DNA from: a virus
Length of the DNA: 64,000 bases
Strand: one strand, 5' to 3'
IMG/VR virus record: IMGVR_UViG_3300042301_001596
Location: 1-64,000 of that record
The notes under the pieces were generated by a model, which ran no database searches, had not been told where the DNA came from, and was given only the letters and a program-made list of their open reading frames with translations. Below, one piece after another: positions 1-7,463 of this stretch (the stretch's first letter is position 1; every line of letters starts with the position of its first letter). The translations under genes were made by a program, and so were the position numbers.

Positions 1-130
1 ATCATATTATGAAAAGGATCTATTTGTTAATGTTATGTTAAACCTCATTTTGATTGTTCTAATTTACATAAAGGTACATTAAATTGCACTCATATTAATT
101 AACAACGGGGCAACCCAAAAACAAAAAAAA

Positions 131-667
131 ATGGAAAATCTAACAACAACACACCCAGCGATTCAATCAAAAATTACCGACCAAATGGCGGTATATGTAG
201 GAACTTATGGCAAGTATAATGAAGGCAGCCTTTTTGGTGCTTGGATTGATTTAACATTAATAAAGGACGAAGAAGATTTCAACGAGTTATGCAGTGCCAT
301 CCATTATTTAGAGGAAGATGCAGAATTTATGTTTCAGGACTGGCAAAGCATCCCAAGTAAATATATAAGCGAAAGCGGATTAACTGCCTCTTTTTGGGAT
401 TATTTAGAGGCATATAATGGAACAAGTAACACCGAAGCATTGGAAAAGTTTGTATCCTATGGATATAATCCCGAAGATTTTAGTAGCTACTACATGGGAG
501 AATACGATAACGAGCAAGAATATGCGGAGCAGTTATTGGCAGAAACTGGCGACCTTGACCAAATACCGCATCATTTAAGATATTACTTTGATTATGAAAG
601 TTTTGCAAGAGATTTATTTATCAATGATTATTTATTTATTGATGGCTCAGTATTTCAACAACATTAA
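131..667 (+). CDS. ardA: Antirestriction protein ArdA
   Basis: 178 residues, close to the usual ArdA length. ArdA dimers mimic bent B-form DNA and occupy type I restriction-modification enzymes, protecting incoming phage or plasmid DNA. What is seen: the family's opening strand (residues about 20-40) with VGTYGKYNEGS and GAWIDL, then EFMFQDW near 68-74 followed by IP and YISES, and an Asp/Glu-rich C-terminal half (GEYDNEQEYAEQLL) giving the strong negative charge expected of a DNA mimic. It heads the rightward early cluster, which fits immediate-early expression. The leader is A-rich with no Shine-Dalgarno site. No clean promoter is visible in bases 1-130; a weak TAAATTG element lies near base 80. 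The assignment is confident from sequence pattern; which restriction enzymes it blocks is unknown. Confidence 0.93.
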   Translation: MENLTTTHPAIQSKITDQMAVYVGTYGKYNEGSLFGAWIDLTLIKDEEDFNELCSAIHYLEEDAEFMFQDWQSIPSKYISESGLTASFWDYLEAYNGTSNTEALEKFVSYGYNPEDFSSYYMGEYDNEQEYAEQLLAETGDLDQIPHHLRYYFDYESFARDLFINDYLFIDGSVFQQH

Positions 668-689
668 AACACCCTTAAAAACTAATAAA

Positions 690-896
690 ATGGAAAATTT
701 ACAAGAACTTGAAAGGTGCAAACAATTCATAAAAGATAATTTTTTGCAGATACCAACACCCCGCAGCGTTTCAGTTTATAGCCTATTTTTTAGCGGTGGT
801 ACGTTTACTGATGAAAATATAATAAAACAAGCATTAAAAGACATTAAACCCGAACAACTTTACAAACAACCTCAAGAAAATGCAAAAAAATACTAA
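690..896 (+). CDS. Small hypothetical early protein (68 aa)
   Basis: Not recognised. The open frame extends upstream into ardA, but the ATG at 690 is preferred: it follows the ardA stop by 22 bases and has the same AAAATGGAAAATTTA-like start context as several neighbours. The product starts MENLQELERCKQF and is a short charged helix followed by a Pro/Ser-rich stretch. Its end overlaps a possible 24-residue membrane peptide. Probably an early host-interaction protein, by position only. Confidence 0.6.
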   Translation: MENLQELERCKQFIKDNFLQIPTPRSVSVYSLFFSGGTFTDENIIKQALKDIKPEQLYKQPQENAKKY

Positions 897-954
897 AACC
901 GCCCTTTTAATTGTCCTTTTATTTTTACTAATAACCTTAGCCGATAACCTTTAA
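880..954 (+). CDS. Possible 24-aa membrane peptide
   Basis: Starts MQKNTKTALLIV and is almost entirely one hydrophobic helix. It overlaps the 3' end of the preceding gene by 17 bases in another frame. A second single-helix peptide follows directly at 965, which makes a translated pair of small membrane proteins plausible. The length alone cannot prove coding. Confidence 0.35.
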   Translation: MQKNTKTALLIVLLFLLITLADNL

Positions 955-964
955 AAACTTAAAA

Positions 965-1096
965 ATGGAAACAATTAACGCACTTTTGCCCATCCTTTAT
1001 GCAATTAATTTAACCCTTTGCGTAGGATCTTTTTTTGCCATCATTGGAGCAATTACTTTTAAAACATTAAAAGCAGTTAAAAATTATCTTTTTTAA
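965..1096 (+). CDS. Small single-pass membrane protein (43 aa)
   Basis: Product METINALLPILY... with one long hydrophobic segment (about residues 6-32) and a basic C-terminal tail (KTLKAVKNY), so an inner-membrane protein with the C-terminus inside is predicted. A-rich leader, ATG start 10 bases after the previous small frame. It is the last gene before an intrinsic terminator at 1122. No family recognised. Confidence 0.5.
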   Translation: METINALLPILYAINLTLCVGSFFAIIGAITFKTLKAVKNYLF

Positions 1097-1121
1097 TTTA
1101 TTTAGTAAGTAAGTAAGAGTG

Positions 1122-1150
1122 GGCAGACCTCTAAAACTGCCTTTTTTTTT
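1122..1150 (+). terminator. Rho-independent terminator closing the first early unit
   Basis: Stem GGCAG (1122-1126) / CTGCC (1137-1141) with a ten-base loop, followed at once by nine T residues. It ends the ardA transcription unit and implies a separate promoter for the genes that follow, or partial read-through. Confidence 0.75.
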
Positions 1151-1169
1151 AAAATTTAATACCTATTTT

Positions 1170-1385
1170 ATGAAATTAGAAACAATGACTTTTGAAGAAA
1201 TTTATTTGATTTTTTACAACAATTATTTGACCATTGAAAGGATGGCAGAGGATTACCAAGTAGATACCAACCTATTAAAACATTGGATTGATTTCGGAAG
1301 AACTGACAACCACAAAGAGTGGGAAGATAAGTGGGCAGAGTTCCAAGCGGAAATTGATGAATTGTACATTGCACTAAGCCAGTAA
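1170..1385 (+). CDS. Hypothetical protein with HTH-like segment (71 aa)
   Basis: The start at 1170 (MKLETMTFEEIYLIF) is chosen over the in-frame ATG at 1119, which would lie inside the terminator stem. The segment TIERMAEDYQVDTNLLKHWIDFGR resembles the turn and recognition helix of a small helix-turn-helix (ERMAEDYQVD...LLKHWI), so weak DNA binding is possible. The acidic, Trp-rich C-terminus (HKEWEDKWAEF) is unusual. No family recognised. Confidence 0.55.
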   Translation: MKLETMTFEEIYLIFYNNYLTIERMAEDYQVDTNLLKHWIDFGRTDNHKEWEDKWAEFQAEIDELYIALSQ

Positions 1386-1390
1386 AAATA

Positions 1391-1425
1391 TTTTTGTTAT
1401 TTAATTAAATTAATCTTTATTTTAC
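1391..1425 (+). promoter_or_regulatory. Probable promoter with AATTAAATTAAT spacer
   Basis: A TTTTTG tract at 1391-1396 is followed by the AT-rich spacer motif TTAATTAAATTAAT and a weak -7 element (TATTTTAC at 1418-1425, against TAnnTTTG). The same spacer motif precedes much better promoters elsewhere in this genome (4159, 16254, 20435, 61968), which is why it is listed. It would serve the genes from 1441 onward, after the terminator at 1122. Confidence 0.45.
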
Positions 1426-1440
1426 ACAAAATTAAGTTAT

Positions 1441-1629
1441 ATGAAAAAAGCAGTAACACCCATCCAAACAATCAACAAGATTAAAAGCCAAATCAAGGCA
1501 CTAAACAACCGCTTAAAAGAAGGGAAAGTAAAAAACCCATACCCAGTACTTAATAAGATTGAAGGCTTGAAAGAGAGCCTAAAAATTGAAATGGAAAACT
1601 ACTATTGGGAAAATTATTTGTCAATATAA
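1441..1629 (+). CDS. Small basic hypothetical protein (62 aa)
   Basis: Lys-rich helical protein (MKKAVTPIQTINKIKSQIK...), predicted as a short two-helix or coiled-coil structure. First gene after a probable promoter. Not recognised. Confidence 0.55.
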   Translation: MKKAVTPIQTINKIKSQIKALNNRLKEGKVKNPYPVLNKIEGLKESLKIEMENYYWENYLSI

Positions 1630-1639
1630 ATTTAATAAA

Positions 1640-1843
1640 ATGAACAAAGATTTATTTGAAACACCAAACAAGTTACCCAAAAAGGTACAAGCCATTTTAA
1701 GACACTATAATAGCCTTGAAATTGAAAATGGTATACAATATACCGACCTTATTAAAATGGGCAAAGAAATGGCTATTTATGGCTATGAATTTGAATTTTA
1801 CCTTGACTGCATACCCTTTAATCTTAAAAAAGTAAAAAATTAA
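1640..1843 (+). CDS. Small hypothetical protein (67 aa)
   Basis: The ATG at 1640 is chosen over an upstream in-frame ATG at 1586 that lies inside the previous gene; it follows that gene's stop by ten bases with an A-rich leader. Product starts MNKDLFETPNKLPKKVQAIL. The LPKKVQAILRHYN segment looks helical and basic. No family recognised. Confidence 0.6.
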   Translation: MNKDLFETPNKLPKKVQAILRHYNSLEIENGIQYTDLIKMGKEMAIYGYEFEFYLDCIPFNLKKVKN

Positions 1844-1853
1844 ATTAAATTTT

Positions 1854-2375
1854 ATGAAAATTGAATTAAAAAACATCAAGTACTCCGAATGGGGTAGCGA
1901 GGAAACAAATTGTTTTCAGGCAAATATATACCTCAATGGAAAATTAGTAGGCTATTGCGAAAATGATGGGAAGGGTGGATGTACAAATTACAACCGCATC
2001 CCTAATGTAGAATATAAAGTAATACAAGAGATGGAAGAATATTGTAAGACACTACCCCCAGTAATTTATGATAGCCATTTACGTCAAGGAGAAAAATTTA
2101 CTATTAATATGAATTTAGAGCATTACTTGGATAATCTATTTGAGGAGCATTTAAAAGCCAAAGAGAAGGCTAAATTGACCAAAAAAATGGAAAAAGGTAT
2201 ATTGATAGGGAATGATTATAGCTACCGAATTATAGGCTTTAAAGTGCCATTAAGCAAGGTATGGACTGAAGATCCTAATTTTTTCATCAAAACACTCAAG
2301 GATAGCTTGGATAAGTACGCTAAAAATGGATATAAATTACTTAATACGAATATACCACAACAATTTTTAAATTAA
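1854..2375 (+). CDS. Conserved phage/mobile-element hypothetical protein (173 aa)
   Basis: The N-terminus (KIELKNIKYSEWGSEET..CFQANIYLNGKLVGYCENDGKGG) resembles a hypothetical protein often seen in phages and plasmids, in which a first beta-sheet carries a G-x-x-x-N-D-G-x-G-G loop (here ENDGKGG, near residues 36-42). The middle (about 95-120) is a Lys/Glu-rich helix. No function is known to me. It sits in an unbroken run of small early genes. Confidence 0.65.
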   Translation: MKIELKNIKYSEWGSEETNCFQANIYLNGKLVGYCENDGKGGCTNYNRIPNVEYKVIQEMEEYCKTLPPVIYDSHLRQGEKFTINMNLEHYLDNLFEEHLKAKEKAKLTKKMEKGILIGNDYSYRIIGFKVPLSKVWTEDPNFFIKTLKDSLDKYAKNGYKLLNTNIPQQFLN

Positions 2376-2387
2376 AAAACTACAAAA

Positions 2388-2945
2388 ATGAAAAATTTAA
2401 CTGAAAAACAACAATTAATCATTGAAGAAATTACCAGTGAATTTAACAAGATTAATGAAGAAAAAAAGAAATTGAAAAAAGGCACATTGCTTAAATTAAA
2501 TGAAATAGTAGAGCAAAAAGAAAATGACCTTGAATTAAGAAAAACTATTGAATTACATAATGAGGCTTTTTTTAAAAATTTCTTGTGTATAGTAGATGAT
2601 GCTATTAATAAACTTAATAGTGAATTACTTGATTATGGATTGATAGCATTTAAAAACTCAAATCATAAATTTAATGCCAAACATAATTTAAGTGGAATTA
2701 GTATTTATATTGACAAAATAGATTACGCAAATCAAAATAAAACAAGTAAATACGGGATTACTATTAGAGCAATAAATGAAACATTTTACAAAACTTTTGA
2801 AAGTAAAATAGAAGGAATTGAAAAATATGTAAATTTTCAAGGTTTTAAATCTGCTGATTCATATGGGGGTGCATACAAAAATATTGAAGAATTTGCAGAA
2901 AAAAGTTCTTTAAGAGCTAATCTTAATTATTTACTTCTTCATTAA
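2388..2945 (+). CDS. Hypothetical early protein with N-terminal coiled coil (185 aa)
   Basis: Starts MKNLTEKQQLIIEEITSEF; residues about 1-60 are Lys/Glu-rich heptads typical of a coiled coil, followed by a mixed alpha/beta domain with aromatic residues. Same A-rich leader and MxNLT start as its neighbours. Very AT-rich codon use. Not recognised. Confidence 0.6.
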   Translation: MKNLTEKQQLIIEEITSEFNKINEEKKKLKKGTLLKLNEIVEQKENDLELRKTIELHNEAFFKNFLCIVDDAINKLNSELLDYGLIAFKNSNHKFNAKHNLSGISIYIDKIDYANQNKTSKYGITIRAINETFYKTFESKIEGIEKYVNFQGFKSADSYGGAYKNIEEFAEKSSLRANLNYLLLH

Positions 2946-2972
2946 TAATTTTTAAATTAAATAAATAGTAAA

Positions 2973-3266
2973 ATGGAAAATTTAACCAAAAAAGAACCAG
3001 TAAAACAAATATTAATCTTAAAAGAAACTATTAGATTAGTTAGATTAAAAACAACCTATTGGGATGAAGAAGATTTTTTAATATTAACCGATTTAACGGA
3101 TGATGAAATAAAAGACATTGTTACCCCTATTGTAGAAAAAGAAAGGAAGGAAGGTGAAGAATATTTTTATGATAACGAAGGATTAGTATGGGCATTAAAA
3201 GATTATTACCCTAACAATTTAGTTGATTTTTACACTATGGAAAACATTGATATAATAACAATTTAA
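2973..3266 (+). CDS. Acidic hypothetical protein (97 aa)
   Basis: Begins MENLTKKEPVKQI. The second half is rich in Asp, Glu and aromatic residues (EEYFYDNEG, DYYPNNLVDFY). Unrecognised. Small acidic early proteins sometimes inhibit nucleic-acid-binding host enzymes, but nothing here proves that. Confidence 0.6.
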   Translation: MENLTKKEPVKQILILKETIRLVRLKTTYWDEEDFLILTDLTDDEIKDIVTPIVEKERKEGEEYFYDNEGLVWALKDYYPNNLVDFYTMENIDIITI

Positions 3267-3278
3267 ACCCCAGTAATT

Positions 3279-3494
3279 ATGAAAGTATTAAAAACCTATG
3301 ATGATTTTTTATGGCTTGATGTTACCGATATAGCCAAAAGTTTATGGCAATCTCAAGATTTTGAGTTGTATGCCGTATACGAGGATCATACCGAACACCT
3401 CATAAATACTGAAATGGAATTTGAAGCTGCATTGATGGAGAAATGCATTATTGCCATTGAATTATGTCATTTAAACCAAATTACAAATATTTAA
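3279..3494 (+). CDS. Small acidic hypothetical protein (71 aa)
   Basis: MKVLKTYDDFLWLDVTD..., a compact acidic protein predicted as mixed alpha/beta. It follows the previous gene by 12 bases and precedes the next by 11, so it is part of the same transcript. Not recognised. Confidence 0.6.
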   Translation: MKVLKTYDDFLWLDVTDIAKSLWQSQDFELYAVYEDHTEHLINTEMEFEAALMEKCIIAIELCHLNQITNI

Positions 3495-3505
3495 AACTAA
3501 AAATT

Positions 3506-4150
3506 ATGCCAAATTGGTGCTACAATTCACTTTGCGTAAGTGGAGAAAAAGAAATACTTGCAGATTTTGTAAGTAAAACAATTATACCAGTAGATAGTGA
3601 AAACAATTTTTATGAAGATGAAAGAGGTAGATTTACCTTTAATATCTTACATCCTTTGCCTAAAGCATTGGAAGGAAACACATCCCCATTGAGAAAATTA
3701 GAGGGAGAAGATGATACCCAGTATAAAGAACGTATGGCTGAAAATGTACGATTATATGGTGCAGTAGATTGGTATGATTGGCATATAGATAATTGGGGAA
3801 CAAAATGGGATGCAAGTAGTACCCTTATTGAAGAATTAAGTGAGGAGATTTTTAATGTTAGTTTCAATACCGCTTGGGGACCACCACTACATTGGTTTGA
3901 AAAAATTATCCCAATGTACCCTGAATTAGAATTTGAACTTGTATTTGATGAAGAATCACACGCTTTTTGTGGTAGAATGACTGGGATTGATGGAGAAATA
4001 GAACTACAAGAAGGTGAGCCTTATTTTACTGATGAAGAAGATAAGAAGGTTATTTATGACATCAATAAAGGCTTATGGAAGTACGAAGATACTGGGATCT
4101 TAATTGAAGATGAAGATTTTTACCCCATTGATGTAAATCCTTTTGCATAA
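3506..4150 (+). CDS. YubB/Api92-like ferredoxin-fold protein (214 aa)
   Basis: The start at 3506 gives the hallmark N-terminus MPNWCYNSLCVSGE; the longer frame from 3464 would add 14 residues not seen in the family. MPNWCxNxLxVxG opens the YubB/DUF1281 (Api92-like) family, a ferredoxin-fold domain found in phages, plasmids and enteric islands, function not established. The downstream Trp-rich block (WYDWHIDNWGTKWDASS, near residues 92-108) and the NTAWGPPLHWFEK motif are also typical. An acidic tail (about 160-214) follows. No iron-sulfur cluster is implied by the fold name. Confidence 0.8.
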   Translation: MPNWCYNSLCVSGEKEILADFVSKTIIPVDSENNFYEDERGRFTFNILHPLPKALEGNTSPLRKLEGEDDTQYKERMAENVRLYGAVDWYDWHIDNWGTKWDASSTLIEELSEEIFNVSFNTAWGPPLHWFEKIIPMYPELEFELVFDEESHAFCGRMTGIDGEIELQEGEPYFTDEEDKKVIYDINKGLWKYEDTGILIEDEDFYPIDVNPFA

Positions 4151-4153
4151 ATA

Positions 4154-4185
4154 TTTTTTTAATTAAATTAATTATTCTACCTTTA
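4154..4185 (+). promoter_or_regulatory. Probable promoter, TTTT-N19-TACCTTTA
   Basis: A T-run (4154-4160) supplies a TTTT at the -33 position; the spacer is the recurring AATTAAATTAATT motif; and TACCTTTA at 4178-4185 is one base from the Bacteroidota -7 consensus TAnnTTTG. The ATG of the next gene lies 22 bases downstream. It is in a 57-base gap, one of the few in this cluster. Confidence 0.55.
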
Positions 4186-4207
4186 ATTTTCAAAAACATA
4201 AAAGAAA

Positions 4208-4792
4208 ATGAAAACAACAACCACAAACCTATTCGCAACGGCAACTAAAGTTAAAGAAACAACCAAAAAAACCGATAAAAAGGTTATTTCTGCCCCATTA
4301 TTGGGGAGTAAAGTCCAAAGGTACTCCGAACTCAAGCAACTTATTGACTCCGCCACTGGGGAACTTAAAATGATTGAGGGAGATATTAAAAACGTAGGCA
4401 AGGACTTATTTATGAAAGAATACCGCCAACAAAAAAGCACACCCGATAATTTTAAAATTCAAGATGATACTGGCAATTCATGTATGTTTATATGCATGGA
4501 CAAATACACTATTGTAGATGAAAACAAAGCAAATATCTTATCCCAGTATGATGGATTATTAGCTGAGAATGTAGTGTATAAATTTAATGCAGACCTTGTT
4601 GAGAAATATGGTGCAGTATTAAGTGAACTTATCCTTAATTGCCCCGATATAGATGATTTAGACAAGGGAAATCTTATTAGTGGAGAAAAGACCTTTTCGG
4701 TAGCAAAAGGCAGCATTGATAGGCTTATGCAATATGATAGTCCAGAGGCAATATTTGAACTAATCAACCCCATTGTAGCACTTAAAAAATAA
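4208..4792 (+). CDS. Hypothetical early protein (194 aa)
   Basis: Thr/Lys-rich flexible N-terminus (residues 1-30), then a helical and mixed domain (SELKQLIDSATGELKMIEGDIK; NCPDIDDLDKGNLISG). First gene after its own promoter, so it may be made in larger amounts than its neighbours. I do not recognise the family. Confidence 0.65.
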   Translation: MKTTTTNLFATATKVKETTKKTDKKVISAPLLGSKVQRYSELKQLIDSATGELKMIEGDIKNVGKDLFMKEYRQQKSTPDNFKIQDDTGNSCMFICMDKYTIVDENKANILSQYDGLLAENVVYKFNADLVEKYGAVLSELILNCPDIDDLDKGNLISGEKTFSVAKGSIDRLMQYDSPEAIFELINPIVALKK

Positions 4793-4796
4793 TAAA

Positions 4797-5036
4797 ATGA
4801 ACAAGAAAACAAGCCAACACCAAATGTTAAGGGACACAATGTATGTGATGTTTAAAGACAATCATTTGCCATATTTAGATATGGAAGATTTTTTAGTGAT
4901 GTGGCAATCATTAGCCGACCAGTGGAACATAAGAATAGATGATGAGCAATGGGAAGAATTTGCTGAAGAAGTTAATAGTGAAGCATCCAACAAACAAAGT
5001 GTATTTAATTCAATATTTGATAAATATTTTTTATGA
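4797..5036 (+). CDS. Small acidic hypothetical protein (79 aa)
   Basis: MNKKTSQHQMLRDTMYVMF..., helical, acidic C-terminal half (IDDEQWEEFAEEVNSE). Its stop overlaps the start of the ligase-like gene by four bases (ATGA), suggesting coupled translation. Not recognised. Confidence 0.6.
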   Translation: MNKKTSQHQMLRDTMYVMFKDNHLPYLDMEDFLVMWQSLADQWNIRIDDEQWEEFAEEVNSEASNKQSVFNSIFDKYFL

Positions 5037-5692
5037 TCCCTTATTTAAACTTTAATTACATATACCCACCCCGACCTGAATATAAGATACCGCCCAAAGA
5101 TTTAGATACATTTGACAATGGAGAATATGTAGTGCAACCAAAGTACAATGGTACTTGTTGCATAGTTTTCACAAATGGAACTAATGTTTATGTATATAAC
5201 CGACACAAGCAACCTATTTCTCGGTATAGTCCTGATATAGATTTTAAGGGATTAGCACAATCCGAGCAATGGTATGTATATACTGGGGAATATCTTAACA
5301 AAGGTAAATTAGGGGAGAATGGTATCAAGGAAAAAGACAAATTTGTTATATGGGATGTTTTAGTTTGGGCAGACCAGTATTTAGTCGGTGATGATCTTTT
5401 GGCAAGAGTAAAGCTACTTGAGGAAACGTACCCTTGTGATAGAGGCAGAATAACCGAAAATGGGTTAGAAATATACGAGCATTTATGCCTAACTAAACTA
5501 AACAACATATACAAAGCACCTACATATATGACTGGCTTTGCTGAATTGTATAAAGACATAGTTAAGACAGATATGTATGAAGGATTGGTTATTAAAAAGA
5601 TTGATAGCAAATTGACTTTTGGCTTTCAGGAATTAAATAACCACGATTGGCAAGTAAAATGTAGAAAGGAAACAAAAATTTATGAATTTTAA
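5033..5692 (+). CDS. DNA/RNA ligase-like covalent nucleotidyltransferase, catalytic domain only
   Basis: 219 residues carrying the ordered motifs of the ligase/capping-enzyme superfamily: motif I KYNG (K37-G40; K37 would carry the AMP), motif III-like YTGEYL (83-88), motif IV EGLVIKK (183-189) and motif V WQVKCRK (K209, K212). It is too short for the OB-fold domain that most ligases add. Motif I is normally KxDG; here Asp is Asn, which may alter activity or specificity. The family's reaction is sealing of nicks in DNA or RNA through an enzyme-AMP intermediate. Position among early genes, away from the replication block, leaves nick repair, RNA repair against host tRNA cleavage, or another adenylylation role open. 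Confidence 0.75.
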   Translation: MIPYLNFNYIYPPRPEYKIPPKDLDTFDNGEYVVQPKYNGTCCIVFTNGTNVYVYNRHKQPISRYSPDIDFKGLAQSEQWYVYTGEYLNKGKLGENGIKEKDKFVIWDVLVWADQYLVGDDLLARVKLLEETYPCDRGRITENGLEIYEHLCLTKLNNIYKAPTYMTGFAELYKDIVKTDMYEGLVIKKIDSKLTFGFQELNNHDWQVKCRKETKIYEF

Positions 5693-5704
5693 AAACAATG
5701 AATT

Positions 5705-5866
5705 ATGCTAATAACAACATGCTGCAATTACGAAAGTGAAATTTACTATGAATTATGCCCCGAATGTAAAGAACATTGCGATTGGGAAGTTATTGACAAT
5801 GAAGAATGGGAATTAAGAAACGAATACGAAAACCAAATAGAACAACAACAAATTAATAAACAATAA
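5705..5866 (+). CDS. Small Cys-rich (possible zinc-binding) protein (53 aa)
   Basis: MLITTCCNYESE... contains Cys6, Cys7 and the cluster CPECKEHCDW (about 19-28), a spacing suited to one zinc site. The C-terminal half is acidic and Gln-rich. It starts 13 bases after the ligase-like gene. Too short for a family call. Confidence 0.5.
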   Translation: MLITTCCNYESEIYYELCPECKEHCDWEVIDNEEWELRNEYENQIEQQQINKQ

Positions 5867-5878
5867 AACCAATTAACA

Positions 5879-6079
5879 ATGACAAAGTATGAATTAGTAA
5901 AGAAAACCGAAGTAAACGGAGATGTATGGTATTTTATTCGCAAAGAGGACGGCTATTCGCTAGAAAATAGCTGGACTATGCACCTAGAAAAAGCAGAACG
6001 AATGTTTCAAGAAATTGAAATCCGCAAGAATTTAGAGCCTATTTTTGAAACCCTTAAAGCCATTGAAGTAGATGATTAA
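5879..6079 (+). CDS. Small hypothetical protein (66 aa)
   Basis: MTKYELVKKTEVNGDVWYFI..., a probable beta-hairpin N-terminus followed by a charged helix (EKAERMFQEIEIRKN). Tight spacing to both neighbours. Not recognised. Confidence 0.55.
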   Translation: MTKYELVKKTEVNGDVWYFIRKEDGYSLENSWTMHLEKAERMFQEIEIRKNLEPIFETLKAIEVDD

Positions 6080-6080
6080 G

Positions 6081-6224
6081 ATGATAATGAATTATTTTTC
6101 ACAAGAACAAAAAGAAAAGAGAAAAAAACTCCGCCAATTAGGTATTAAAATTGCAGAAACCAACGACTATAAGGAATTAGTTAGATTAGTAAATGAATAT
6201 AATAGATTAAAAGATGAAAACTAA
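6081..6224 (+). CDS. Small basic helical protein (47 aa)
   Basis: MIMNYFSQEQKEKRKKLRQLG..., one or two highly basic helices. It begins one base after the previous stop and overlaps the next gene by 11 bases, as expected in a compact operon. Not recognised. Confidence 0.5.
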   Translation: MIMNYFSQEQKEKRKKLRQLGIKIAETNDYKELVRLVNEYNRLKDEN

Positions 6225-6417
6225 GCAAATTAGTGTATTGGAATATGCCAGTAAAGTAAACCCTGAATTTTTCAGGAAGAATAGGAAGTACCCCGACACA
6301 CCATTAACAAGACACGCTATTATGTACCGAATTAAAAACAATATGCCATTACCCGAAGTATTAAAATACAATAGGGTAGGCAAGGTACATGTATTGACCG
6401 TAGATGCAAATTTTTAG
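6214..6417 (+). CDS. Small basic protein, HTH-like (67 aa)
   Basis: MKTKQISVLEYASKVNPEFF... then TRHAIMYRIKNNMPLPEVLKYNRVGKVHVL. The pattern 'S-V-x-E-Y-A-x-x ... T-R-H-A-I-x-Y-R-I' matches the small excisionase/MerR-like HTH proteins in which residues 6-12 start the first helix and 32-40 the recognition helix. A DNA-binding role is plausible, not proven. Confidence 0.55.
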   Translation: MKTKQISVLEYASKVNPEFFRKNRKYPDTPLTRHAIMYRIKNNMPLPEVLKYNRVGKVHVLTVDANF

Positions 6418-6440
6418 TAACAAATAAACCAACAAATTAA

Positions 6441-6638
6441 ATGAAAACAAACTTAGAATGGGTAATCAATTGTATTAACTCATGCACCAACTTAGAGCAA
6501 TTAAAAACTTGTGAAGTAATTATCGGCCTTTATAAATTTAGATTAGCTAAAGACGGAATGACTGAGGCAGATATATATGGGGAAGAAAGCCAGTTATTGA
6601 CCGCTTACTTGGATAAGGAGGCCATGTTATTAATCTAA
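6441..6638 (+). CDS. Small helical hypothetical protein (65 aa)
   Basis: MKTNLEWVINCINSCTNLEQLKTCEVIIGLY...; predicted helices with three Cys. The phrase CTNLEQLKTCE is similar to a motif in the 123-aa protein at 62223 (CTTKQELKAWELM) and hints at a shared small helical module. It shares one base with the next gene (TAATG). Confidence 0.55.
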   Translation: MKTNLEWVINCINSCTNLEQLKTCEVIIGLYKFRLAKDGMTEADIYGEESQLLTAYLDKEAMLLI

Positions 6639-6832
6639 TGGGTAATAGATACCAAATATCCGAGTCCGCCATGATCCAAATGGAGAATGACTACCTGAAG
6701 GAGAGGATAGAATTGTTAAAAAATGAAGTTAGATACTTAAAGGAAAAGTTATTGTCTTATGAGGAAACCAGCACCGGAGAAGGATATAATGCAAAGCAAA
6801 CGTCAGGAACTCAAATCGTCAGGGATAATTGA
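6638..6832 (+). CDS. Coiled-coil hypothetical protein (64 aa)
   Basis: MGNRYQISESAMIQMENDYLKERIELL...: residues about 10-45 form leucine/charged heptads. The 3' end overlaps the next gene in another frame. Not recognised. Confidence 0.5.
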   Translation: MGNRYQISESAMIQMENDYLKERIELLKNEVRYLKEKLLSYEETSTGEGYNAKQTSGTQIVRDN

Positions 6833-6980
6833 GGTATGGGTAAATGATGAATTGTATGCAACGAAACAATTTAAGGGTAAAAGCCACCGCAGTAAAATTA
6901 TTCAGGAATGGCTGCAAAGGTTAGGCAAACCCTATGAACCAAGAAAAATTTATTTAGTAGTAAAACCAATGCCTTTATGA
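6789..6980 (+). CDS. Small hypothetical protein (63 aa)
   Basis: The ATG at 6789 (MQSKRQELKSSGIIEVWVND) is preferred to 6759, which would increase the overlap with the previous gene from 44 to 74 bases. Beta-strands IIEVWVN and KIYLVVKP flank a basic helix. Its stop overlaps the next ATG by four bases. Confidence 0.5.
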   Translation: MQSKRQELKSSGIIEVWVNDELYATKQFKGKSHRSKIIQEWLQRLGKPYEPRKIYLVVKPMPL

Positions 6981-7213
6981 CAAACATGACACCAATTAGA
7001 CAAGTAATGGAAGCACGAAGTTTCCGTAATCAAAATGATTTTGACTCATGGTTATTAGATAACTTTGATAGGTTATATAATGAGGAGAAATCTATGATAG
7101 CCGAGGCCATGGAATATGCTTTTGATGAGGACGGGCATAGCAAGACATGGCGCAAAGCAGTCATTGAAAAATATTATTTAGAAAAATACTATGAGAAAAA
7201 CACAACCAAGTAA
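6977..7213 (+). CDS. Small acidic hypothetical protein (78 aa)
   Basis: MTNMTPIRQVMEARSFRNQNDF..., helical and acidic, with a pattern (DFDSWLLDNFDRLYNEEKSMI) often seen in small unclassified phage proteins. Overlaps the following membrane-protein gene by 23 bases. Not recognised. Confidence 0.55.
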   Translation: MTNMTPIRQVMEARSFRNQNDFDSWLLDNFDRLYNEEKSMIAEAMEYAFDEDGHSKTWRKAVIEKYYLEKYYEKNTTK

Positions 7214-7463
7214 TTACGCAGATACCTTTCTCAGTAAGTTAAAGGAACAATCTTTTACCATTATGTTATTGGTAGGTATAATGTATTACCAAAATACCCT
7301 ATTTACCGGTCAAATGAATGAGTATAAAACTATGATTAAAGCCAAAGAAGATTTGATCCTGAAACTTACAGAGGAAGAAAGGCAGCGCCTAATAGATAGG
7401 GAAAAATATCTCATCAGCCAACGTGATGAATTTATTAAAGAACTAAAAGAAAAAATTAAATGA
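7191..7463 (+). CDS. Membrane-anchored coiled-coil protein (90 aa)
   Basis: One hydrophobic segment (FTIMLLVGIMYYQNTLF, about 22-38) followed by a long charged coiled coil (about 45-90, EERQRLIDREKYLISQRDEF). An N-in, C-out inner-membrane protein with a periplasmic rod is possible, the shape of an i-spanin or superinfection-exclusion factor, but it lies far from the lysis genes. Overlaps both neighbours. Confidence 0.6.
   Translation: MRKTQPSNYADTFLSKLKEQSFTIMLLVGIMYYQNTLFTGQMNEYKTMIKAKEDLILKLTEEERQRLIDREKYLISQRDEFIKELKEKIK

Noticed and set aside
4459-4839. - strand 126-residue frame opposite the gene at 4208
   Set aside because: Composition is that of a complement strand, and the + strand frame fits the operon.
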